Assembly: GCA_026988195.1 (NCBI GenBank)
Contig: JALSLS010000102.1
Span: 1 to 22,451, forward strand
Direction: 5' to 3'
Length of the DNA: 22,451 nt
Source of the DNA: Methylomonas sp.
GTDB lineage: Bacteria > Pseudomonadota > Gammaproteobacteria > Methylococcales > Methylomonadaceae
The notes under the pieces are model-generated. The model ran no database searches, was not told where the DNA came from, and saw only the letters and a list, made by a program, of their open reading frames with translations. This document shows, piece by piece, positions 1-5,902 of this stretch (the first letter of the stretch is position 1; every line of letters starts with the position of its first letter). The position numbers were made by a program, and so were the translations under genes.

Positions 1-46
1 CTCAAAAATACAAGATAAGACCTTATCCCTTACTCTTACCCCATCC

Positions 47-77
47 AAATTGTGCAGGTTATTTGTTGCTAGATGCC
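47..77. repeat. Degenerate right end of a GGCAACTGGC-type element
   Basis: This stretch resembles the right terminus of the element copies at 81-237 and 2319-2403: it shares the GTTATTT-TTGC-AG core of the terminal repeat but has several substitutions. It is followed directly by TAA and then by the intact copy starting at 81. It looks like the end of an older copy whose remainder is degenerate or lies outside the window. Bases 1-46 show nothing I can assign. Confidence 0.45.
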
Positions 78-80
78 TAA

Positions 81-237
81 GGCAACTGGCAATAAATAAC
101 CCACCCAGATTGCGCAGATTTTTTGTTCCTGATCAAACTATCTCAAGAGGCGCATAGCCAGCTACGTAACGATTGAGATGGTTTGAGCAGGGATAAAAAA
201 GCCAGCAAGGTGAGTGGGTTATTTGTTGCCGGTTGCC
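81..237 (+). mobile_element. 157-bp MITE-like palindromic element, copy 1
   Basis: The element begins GGCAACTGGCAATAAATAAC and ends with the near-perfect inverse (ATTTGTTGCCGGTTGCC). It is flanked by TAA at 78-80 and at 238-240, consistent with a 3-bp target duplication. It has no coding capacity. The centre (130-189) forms a second hairpin whose tip, GGCGCATAGC-CA-GCTACGTAAC at 149-170, recurs in other elements of the window. A second copy of equal length lies in opposite orientation at 20732-20888, with about 7 mismatches counted by eye. The right-hand duplication overlaps the fabH stop codon. This is a non-autonomous transposable element by structure; no transposase is present in the window, so its mobiliser is unknown. 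Confidence 0.8.
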
Positions 238-1205
238 TAATACTTAATTAATGCAGAGCCCCAAGTAAAGCCAGCACCAAACGCCTCTAGCAAAATAAGC
301 TGCCCACGTTCAATACGCCCATCTCTAACACCTTCATTTAAAGCTAACAAAACAGAAGCTGAAGATGTATTGCCTTGATTTTCCAAAGTTAAAATAACTT
401 GATCCATTGACATTTTTAACTTTCTTGCTGTTGCCGCAATAATTCTAGTATTCGCTTGATGAGGAACCAACCAGTCTATATCCGACTTTTCTAAACTATT
501 TGCCGATAAGGTTTCATCTACAATTCGCCCTAATGTGTTAACTGCGACTTTAAAAACTTCATTGCCTTTCATAGTAATAAAGCCTTTTTCAGCTTTATTT
601 TCTTCAGTTGCAACCTGAGGGTTTGGGCAATAAAGTAAATCTTCAAATGCGCCATCAGAATGAATATGTGTTGATAAAATACCAAATTCATCTGATGAAT
701 CTAACAGCACTGCACCAGCACCATCTCCAAACAGAATACAAGTCCCTCTATCTGTCCAGTCAACTAATCTAGAACAAAGTTCAGCCCCAACAACCAGCAC
801 TTTATCTGCAGCACCTGATTTGATATATTGGTCAGCAATACTTAATGCAAAAATTGACCCAGAACAAGCCGCTTGAATATCAAATGAAACACAGTTTTGA
901 ATTTCTAATCTATGTTGCAACATACAGGCTGTACTTGGATAAACCCTATCAGGCGTCCCCGTAGCAACAATAATTAAATCAATCTCCCCCGCTTCAATCC
1001 CGGCGGCTTTTATAGCTTGTCTGGCAGCAATTTCAGACATACTAGCTGCAGACTCATTAGGACCTGCAATGCGTCGCGTTTTTATTCCTGTACGCTCAAA
1101 AATCCATTCATCATTCGTATCAACTAACTTTGATATATCATCATTAGTCCGTACTGTTTCGGGCAAATAACCACCTGTACCAATTATTTTTGAACAACGC
1201 TTCAT
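237..1205 (-). CDS. fabH: 3-oxoacyl-ACP synthase III (KAS III)
   Basis: FabH condenses acetyl-CoA with malonyl-ACP to start type II fatty acid synthesis in the cytosol. The 322-residue thiolase-fold protein has the normal family length. The catalytic triad is visible: Cys114 in QAACSGS, His249 in VPHQANTR and Asn279 in NQGNTSSAS; the GDGAGAV and C-terminal FGAGFTWG motifs are also present. The gene starts with ATG, 2 nt after the plsX stop codon, and plsX ends inside the Shine-Dalgarno region (GAGGGTAACT). The two are therefore almost certainly co-transcribed. fabD and fabG, which often follow, are not in the 236 bases downstream; that space holds a mobile element whose junction forms part of the TAG stop codon. 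Confidence 0.97.
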   Translation of the reverse strand: MKRCSKIIGTGGYLPETVRTNDDISKLVDTNDEWIFERTGIKTRRIAGPNESAASMSEIAARQAIKAAGIEAGEIDLIIVATGTPDRVYPSTACMLQHRLEIQNCVSFDIQAACSGSIFALSIADQYIKSGAADKVLVVGAELCSRLVDWTDRGTCILFGDGAGAVLLDSSDEFGILSTHIHSDGAFEDLLYCPNPQVATEENKAEKGFITMKGNEVFKVAVNTLGRIVDETLSANSLEKSDIDWLVPHQANTRIIAATARKLKMSMDQVILTLENQGNTSSASVLLALNEGVRDGRIERGQLILLEAFGAGFTWGSALIKY

Positions 1206-1207
1206 AG

Positions 1208-2230
1208 TTACCCTCTATTCTCTAAAGTGACCGCTACCTTATCACTAATTTTACGCGTCACACCTTGCTCTATTTCAATTTCTGCAAGCTGTATTGCTGT
1301 TAAAAATGCCAATTCATCCGCGCCGCCATGACTTTTAATCACCAACCCACGTAAACCAATAAAACTTGCACCATTATACAGTCTTGGGTCAATACTTTCT
1401 TTAAATAGCTTTAGAACTGGATAAGCAACAACAGCAGCAAGCTTAGTAAAAATATTTTTAGAAAATAATTCTTTTAATTTTGTAGAAAACAGTTTAGCAG
1501 CACCCTCAATTGATTTAAGCGCAACATTCCCTACAAAACCATCCGTAACGATTAAATCAACCTTTACCGAACCAGCATTAATAGAGTTACCTTCAACGTA
1601 ACCTATATAATTCAAGGAAGACGATTCAAGTAGCTTTGCAGCCGCTTTAACCTGTTCATTCCCCTTCATATCTTCTTCACCAATATTCAACAAGCCAATT
1701 CTAGGTTCTGCAATACCTTCGACTGCCTTTACAACCTCTTCACCCATAATAGCAAATTGATATAAATGCTCTGCTGTACAGTCAACATTAGCCCCTAAAT
1801 CAAGTATATGTGTATGCCCAAAAGTAGAGGGTAAAGTTGAAATAATAGCGGGCCTGTCTATGCCTGGAATCATTTTTAATACAAAGCGAGCTATTGCCAT
1901 TAATGCCCCAGTATTACCTGCACTAACACAAGCGCCAGCCTGTCCATCCCGCACCAAATTAATGGCGACTCGCATTGAAGAATCCTTTTTACTTCTTAAT
2001 GCAGACTGCGGCTTTTCATCCATTTCAACTTGCTGTGAAGCATGCTGAACAGAGAGTCTATCGTTATATTTTGCAAGAGCATCGACCAGCATTCCATTAA
2101 GAACCCCCTCATCTCCAACTAAAATAATATTTAAATTAGGATTTGCAGCTAAGCATTTTAATGAAGCAGGGATGGTTACCTGAGGACCAAAATCCCCTCC
2201 CATCGCATCAATAGCAATTGTTGAGCTCAC
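1208..2230 (-). CDS. plsX: Phosphate acyltransferase PlsX
   Basis: PlsX makes acyl-phosphate from acyl-ACP, the acyl donor for PlsY in phospholipid synthesis, and acts at the inner face of the membrane. The 340-residue protein has family-typical segments: IAIDAMGGDFGP at the N-terminus, ALRSKKDSSM near residue 78, the SAGNTGALMA stretch near residue 103 and VTDGFVGNVALKS near residue 228. The start is GTG (read from CAC at 2228-2230), chosen because MSSTIAIDAMGGD matches the usual PlsX start. Its stop is 2 nt from the fabH start. It is separated from rpmF by 217 bases that hold a palindromic element, unusual inside this normally tight cluster. Confidence 0.96.
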   Translation of the reverse strand: MSSTIAIDAMGGDFGPQVTIPASLKCLAANPNLNIILVGDEGVLNGMLVDALAKYNDRLSVQHASQQVEMDEKPQSALRSKKDSSMRVAINLVRDGQAGACVSAGNTGALMAIARFVLKMIPGIDRPAIISTLPSTFGHTHILDLGANVDCTAEHLYQFAIMGEEVVKAVEGIAEPRIGLLNIGEEDMKGNEQVKAAAKLLESSSLNYIGYVEGNSINAGSVKVDLIVTDGFVGNVALKSIEGAAKLFSTKLKELFSKNIFTKLAAVVAYPVLKLFKESIDPRLYNGASFIGLRGLVIKSHGGADELAFLTAIQLAEIEIEQGVTRKISDKVAVTLENRG

Positions 2231-2261
2231 GCCTGAGTTAACTCCAGAAAATTTTATAGGA

Positions 2262-2283
2262 ACCGGTATAGAACTATATCGGT
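2262..2283. repeat. Small inverted repeat upstream of plsX
   Basis: ACCGGTATA and TATATCGGT form a 9-bp stem with one weak pair and a 4-base loop, about 30 bases upstream of the plsX start codon. It could be a local operator or an mRNA hairpin. No known regulator site is recognised. Confidence 0.3.
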
Positions 2284-2318
2284 ATAAATCAGGTCATATA
2301 AACCCAATAAAAGACTAA

Positions 2319-2403
2319 AGCAACCAGCAACAGATAACCCACCCAGATTGTGCAGATTTTTTACCTCTGCACAATCTGGGTAGGTTATTTATTGCCAGCT
2401 ACC
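2319..2403 (-). mobile_element. 85-bp short member of the GGCAACTGGC family
   Basis: Two inverted arms of about 38 bases (from AGCAACCAGCAAC to TGTGCAGA, and the reverse) enclose a loop of about 9 bases. The arms match the left end of the 157-bp element, as if the centre were lost and the left end duplicated in mirror image. It is flanked by TAA at 2316-2318 and 2404-2406, again a 3-bp direct repeat. It lies in the rpmF-plsX gap, so the transcript of the operon should carry a long hairpin here. There is no following U-run, so it does not look like a classical terminator. Confidence 0.75.
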
Positions 2404-2447
2404 TAAGAAATTAACGACTACAGTTAATCCCTTATATCCATTTAACT

Positions 2448-2627
2448 TTACTCTTCGTCGTTCAATACAACTTGACGACCTTTGAAAACACCATCAGGCG
2501 TCATATGGTGACGCAAATGAGTTTCACCTGTCATTGGATCTTGAGATAAAGTTTTACTTGTTAAAGTATCATGTGAACGACGTTGTCCACGTCTTGAACG
2601 TGTTACTTTGCTTTTTTGTACAGCCAT
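2448..2627 (-). CDS. rpmF: 50S ribosomal protein L32
   Basis: This 59-residue protein of the large ribosomal subunit begins MAVQKSKVTRSRRGQRRSHD, an almost diagnostic L32 N-terminus, and continues with the conserved HLRHHMTPDG segment. It has no cysteines, so it is the zinc-free form typical of Gammaproteobacteria. The start ATG is at 2625-2627, 2 nt from the yceD stop codon, with GGAGAG as ribosome binding site overlapping the end of yceD. Tight spacing shows co-transcription with yceD. Confidence 0.97.
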   Translation of the reverse strand: MAVQKSKVTRSRRGQRRSHDTLTSKTLSQDPMTGETHLRHHMTPDGVFKGRQVVLNDEE

Positions 2628-2629
2628 TA

Positions 2630-3157
2630 TTACTCTCCAGTATTTTTAAGTTTAGCTAAAACAGAAAACGGGTTATTAGATTTTACCTGTTGCGGCTCAT
2701 CGACAACGACATCATTAACATGCCCGTTCACTTCACCTTCAAAGCAATCATACGGATGCTTAGGGAAATCAGGCAATGCCAACAGCAATTCATCCTCAAC
2801 AAGTTCATTAAGCAAAATTTTCTCATTTTCAATCATTTTAGGTTCGCAATCACTTGGCAATCTATCTGCCTGCTCTAATGATTGAACTAAACCCAATTTA
2901 AAATGCGTATCAACAGGAAAAACAAACTGCTCCGCGCACGACTGACACTCAAGAGTCAAATTTGCTTTAATTTTACCCACAATAGTAGGTACCCTTCCTT
3001 CTTTATCAAAAGAAAGGTTGATTTCTATCTCCCCTGAGTTATCAAGCAAAATTTCACATAAACGAGGCATCTCATTTATTTTAATTTTACCCAAAAGTTG
3101 CTTGCCTCTTTCGGCAAAACTCACTGGATCTATATGAACTGGTAAACGATCTAACAT
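2630..3157 (-). CDS. yceD: YceD/DUF177 family protein, 23S rRNA accumulation
   Basis: This 175-residue protein of the YceD (DUF177) family is encoded next to rpmF in most proteobacteria. In E. coli and plants, family members are needed for normal 23S rRNA accumulation, so a role in large-subunit assembly is expected. It shows the family CxxC pair in LECQSCAEQF (about residues 104-107) and the acidic tail typical of the family. It is the first gene of the minus-strand operon yceD-rpmF-plsX-fabH. The ATG at 3155-3157 lies only a few bases downstream of a good promoter candidate, which leaves a very short leader. Confidence 0.92.
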   Translation of the reverse strand: MLDRLPVHIDPVSFAERGKQLLGKIKINEMPRLCEILLDNSGEIEINLSFDKEGRVPTIVGKIKANLTLECQSCAEQFVFPVDTHFKLGLVQSLEQADRLPSDCEPKMIENEKILLNELVEDELLLALPDFPKHPYDCFEGEVNGHVNDVVVDEPQQVKSNNPFSVLAKLKNTGE

Positions 3158-3166
3158 AACCTATCA

Positions 3167-3195
3167 ATTCTAAAGGGTTAATACATTCACGTCAA
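3167..3195 (-). promoter_or_regulatory. Sigma70-type promoter candidate for yceD operon
   Basis: Read on the minus strand, TTGACG (3190-3195) and TAGAAT (3167-3172) are separated by 17 bases, matching the consensus -35/-10 pair well. Transcription would start near 3160, only about 3 bases before the yceD ATG, so either the mRNA is almost leaderless or a second promoter lies further upstream. Confidence 0.5.
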
Positions 3196-3609
3196 CTGAT
3201 ACAATCGAAAAACAGCTAAACAGTGATATATCAAATCAAATTAAGCCTTTAATTCTCTCCACCAAAGCTCTAAATAACATGAAAGACATCTCCTTTACCT
3301 TTTCTTTTAATAAATCGAAGTAAAAATTGCTTTGACTGTTCGTTAGCTAAAGCTCCCAAATGGTTTAATTATAGCACCCGACCAATTCTACAGCTGTAAT
3401 GATGGAATTATCCCAACAACTCAAAACTTATATCACACTATATTTTTCAATGAATTACAGGTATATTGTGAATTATTTTTTAATATTTTTCGGCTTGGGC
3501 TGCCAATCCACCTCAAATAACCATTAAAAACTCTTTCAATACACAAAATATAAGAAAAGTAAAAAATTCACCCATTTGATTTTCAAGGGCTTCCATATTT
3601 ACAATTTCC
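3196..3609. other. AT-rich divergent intergenic region
   Basis: This region lies between the start of the yceD operon (minus) and the start of the aldolase-family gene (plus), so it should hold promoters for both. Apart from the yceD promoter candidate beside it, I see only a small palindrome around CTACAGCTGTAAT (about 3389-3401). No open reading frame, RNA gene or mobile element is recognisable. Confidence 0.5.
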
Positions 3610-4263
3610 ATGACTGAAACTGAAGGCGTTATTAAATACAAGTTAGATCACCATAACATAGCCATTGGAAAAACCATTTCAATTGCCGAAATCAATGCTT
3701 GGAGAACACTATTATATAAATTAAAACTCATCGGCCAAATCAAAGAAAGATACGATGGCTATGGGTTTGGCAATATTAGCCAGCGTGTTAATCAACCTGC
3801 CCCCCATGCAACTCAATTTATAATTAGCGGAACTCAAACAGGGGGAATTGAAACATTATCCCAGCAACATTACTGTCAAGTAATGAAGGCTGATCCACTA
3901 AAAAATACAATTTCATCTGTTGGATCAATAAAACCGTCTTCAGAAGCCCTCACTCATGCCAGCGTTTTTCAACAAGACAGTTCCATACAGGCAGTCGTCC
4001 ATATCCACAGTCCCGAAATCTGGAAACACACTCAGCGCTTACAAATAGCCCATACTCAGGCTAACATTGCCTATGGCACACCAGAAATGGCTATTGCAGT
4101 AAAAAAACTAATGCAAACTAGCCAACTAAAATCTGAAAAAATATTTACCATGTTGGGACATAAAGATGGTGTTATTGCTTTTGCTGACAACTTAGAAAAA
4201 GCAACGCTTTTATTAGTAAAATATTACACAAAAGCAATTAAAATTGAACAAGGCATAGAATAA
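3610..4263 (+). CDS. Class II aldolase/adducin family protein
   Basis: This 217-residue protein has the class II aldolase (fuculose-1-phosphate aldolase, L-ribulose-5-phosphate 4-epimerase, MtnB) fold signatures: GFGNISQR near residue 56, SGTQTGG near residue 75, PSSEALTHA with Glu112 as likely catalytic acid/base, and metal-binding His131 and His133 (VVHIHSPE) plus His184 (MLGHKDG). The metal site appears complete, so it is probably an active zinc enzyme. The substrate cannot be told from sequence; sugar-phosphate aldolase and methylthioribulose-1-phosphate dehydratase are the obvious options, but no methionine-salvage neighbours are present. The start ATG lacks a clear Shine-Dalgarno sequence. 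grxC follows after 39 bases on the same strand. Confidence 0.8.
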   Translation: MTETEGVIKYKLDHHNIAIGKTISIAEINAWRTLLYKLKLIGQIKERYDGYGFGNISQRVNQPAPHATQFIISGTQTGGIETLSQQHYCQVMKADPLKNTISSVGSIKPSSEALTHASVFQQDSSIQAVVHIHSPEIWKHTQRLQIAHTQANIAYGTPEMAIAVKKLMQTSQLKSEKIFTMLGHKDGVIAFADNLEKATLLLVKYYTKAIKIEQGIE

Positions 4264-4302
4264 AGATAAGATATATAACTACATTAGAATACATTAATAA
4301 TC

Positions 4303-4560
4303 ATGCCAGAAATACTAATTTACACAGCAAACTTCTGCCCCTATTGCACAATGGCCAAAAGACTATTAGACAAAAAAGGCGCACCTTACTCAGAAATAAA
4401 CGTTGATTCCAAGCCAGGCCTTAGGGAGAAAATGGTGCAAGAAACTCGCCGCAGAACCGTTCCCCAAATATTTATTGGGGACTTCCACGTCGGAGGTTTT
4501 GATGATTTACACGCATTAGAAATAAAGAATGAATTAGATGGCTTACTTGCAACTGGTTAA
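4303..4560 (+). CDS. grxC: Glutaredoxin 3 (GrxC type)
   Basis: This 85-residue dithiol glutaredoxin reduces protein and glutathione mixed disulfides in the cytosol using glutathione. The CPYC active site is at residues 12-15, followed by the cis-proline TVPQIFIG (residues 63-70) and the GGFDDL glutathione-binding loop. Length and motif order match GrxC. Gammaproteobacterial grxC is often near secB, which is not seen here. It may share a transcript with the aldolase-family gene 39 bases upstream. The ribosome binding site is weak. Confidence 0.93.
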   Translation: MPEILIYTANFCPYCTMAKRLLDKKGAPYSEINVDSKPGLREKMVQETRRRTVPQIFIGDFHVGGFDDLHALEIKNELDGLLATG

Positions 4561-4593
4561 CTTTAGATATCTTGCAATAAACAATTGACTCAA

Positions 4594-4615
4594 GCAGCTC
4601 CAATCTAGGGGCTGC
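4594..4615 (+). terminator. Possible hairpin after grxC
   Basis: GCAGCTCC and GGGGCTGC form an 8-bp stem (one G-U pair) with a 6-base loop, 33 bases after the grxC stop codon. No U-run follows directly, so termination activity is uncertain. The rest of 4616-4802 has no gene. It contains a doubled CGGTTAC (4632-4638 and 4646-4652) and a tandem 11-mer at 4760-4781. Confidence 0.35.
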
Positions 4616-4759
4616 GATACCAATTCTACGGTTACCCTCGGTTACTTTCCTTTATCTGCTTTCAGCTCTACCGCTGGCCTTTTTTAGGCTCACCTTCCTG
4701 ATTTAAAACCAGCAAACCTGTTATTCAATATTCCCACCCTTTTCTACTACAAAATTCAT

Positions 4760-4781
4760 TAAGATCAGAGTAAGATCAGAG
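4760..4781 (+). repeat. Tandem TAAGATCAGAG x2 upstream of gcvT
   Basis: The 11-mer TAAGATCAGAG occurs twice without a gap, 33 bases upstream of the chosen gcvT start. Eleven bases is about one helical turn, which could suit paired regulator binding, but a simple duplication is equally possible. Confidence 0.5.
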
Positions 4782-4814
4782 ACACTCCTCGCTTTCTCAA
4801 CGGTGCATATTTAT

Positions 4815-5897
4815 ATGTCAAAACTGTTAAAAACTTGCTTATACGCCTTACATATAGAATTAGAGGCGAAAATGGTGTCTTTTTCTGGCTATACCATGCC
4901 TTTACAGTACCCTACAGGCATTATTCAAGAACATTTACATTGCCGAGAACAGGCTGGTTTTTTTGATATTTCTCATATGGGGCAGTGCTTTATTTCTGGC
5001 CCTTCCGTTGCCAATGAACTAGAAAAACTAGTCCCTAGCGATATTTCAGGCTTGTCTATTGGGCAGCAACGCTACACTCTTTTGACTAACCCTAGCGGTG
5101 GCATTATTGATGACATCATTATTACTCGCTTAGCACACGGCTACTTAGTGATAGTTAATGCCGCCTGCAAAGAAAAAGATTTCGCTCATATAGAACAACA
5201 TTTATCCGCTGAATGTGAATTTAAAGTATTGCAGAACCATGCCTTGTTTGCCCTACAAGGCCCTATGGCAAAAAAAGTGATGACCCAACTTTCTACACCG
5301 TCATCTGAACTATCTTTTATGCAAGCCTGTGTAACGCATATTTCTGATATTCCATGCATTATTAGTCGCTGTGGTTATACTGGTGAAGATGGTTTTGAAA
5401 TTTCTATAGAAAATCAATTTGCCCTGTCTCTAGCTCAACAGATTTTATCTTTTAAACAAGTTAAACCTGTAGGCTTGGGTGCACGCGACACTTTACGTCT
5501 TGAAGCAGGATTAAGTCTATATGGTCACGAAATCAATGAAACCATTTCCCCTGTAGAAGCAGGCTTAAAATGGACTTTTCGTCAATATGCTGATAATTTT
5601 ATAGGCGCCGATATCATTCAGCTTCAGCTAAACCAAGGAGCTACAAGAAAACGAATGGGTCTTATCGTTGAAGGAAAAATACCCATTAGACAAGGCACCA
5701 AACTATTTGACAGTAAAAACAACCCTATTGGTATTGTCACCAGCGGAAGCTTTTCTCCATCTTTAAATAAACCAATCGCCCTAGCATTGATCAATAGTGA
5801 CAATAACGAGCAAACTTTATTCGCTAAAGTTAGAAACCACTTACTGAGCGTTAATAAAACACAACTTCCTTTTACTCCTCACCGCTATCAAAGGTAA
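4815..5897 (+). CDS. gcvT: Aminomethyltransferase, glycine cleavage T-protein
   Basis: GcvT moves the methylene group from lipoyl-bound aminomethyl (on GcvH) to tetrahydrofolate, releasing ammonia. From the ATG at 4815 the protein is 360 residues, the usual T-protein length; an in-frame GTG at 4803 would add four residues, but the alignment of MSKLLKTCLYALH with typical starts favours 4815. Family landmarks include KMVSFSGYTMPLQY, GFFDISHMG, RCGYTGEDGFEI with the catalytic-site Asp, and GLGARDTLRLEAGL. Neither candidate start has a strong ribosome binding site. gcvP follows after 5 bases; gcvH, usually between them, is absent from the window. No glycine riboswitch is apparent upstream. Confidence 0.95.
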   Translation: MSKLLKTCLYALHIELEAKMVSFSGYTMPLQYPTGIIQEHLHCREQAGFFDISHMGQCFISGPSVANELEKLVPSDISGLSIGQQRYTLLTNPSGGIIDDIIITRLAHGYLVIVNAACKEKDFAHIEQHLSAECEFKVLQNHALFALQGPMAKKVMTQLSTPSSELSFMQACVTHISDIPCIISRCGYTGEDGFEISIENQFALSLAQQILSFKQVKPVGLGARDTLRLEAGLSLYGHEINETISPVEAGLKWTFRQYADNFIGADIIQLQLNQGATRKRMGLIVEGKIPIRQGTKLFDSKNNPIGIVTSGSFSPSLNKPIALALINSDNNEQTLFAKVRNHLLSVNKTQLPFTPHRYQR

Positions 5898-5902
5898 CTA
5901 GC

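Noticed and set aside
2319..2403. Rho-independent terminator between rpmF and plsX
   Set aside because: The stem is strong, but no U-run follows on the transcribed strand, and its flanking TAA repeats mark it as an inserted element.
2616..2885. Plus-strand open frame of 89 codons over yceD
   Set aside because: It is antisense to the clearly recognisable yceD and rpmF genes and is a frame shadow.
4620..4700. Insertion-sequence remnant between grxC and gcvT
   Set aside because: The doubled CGGTTAC and T-run looked suggestive, but no terminal repeats, target duplication or coding remnant could be found.
4561..4814. Glycine riboswitch upstream of gcvT
   Set aside because: The location invites one, but I could not find the conserved GGAGAG and GGCACCGAAGG-type segments. 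A covariance-model scan would decide.
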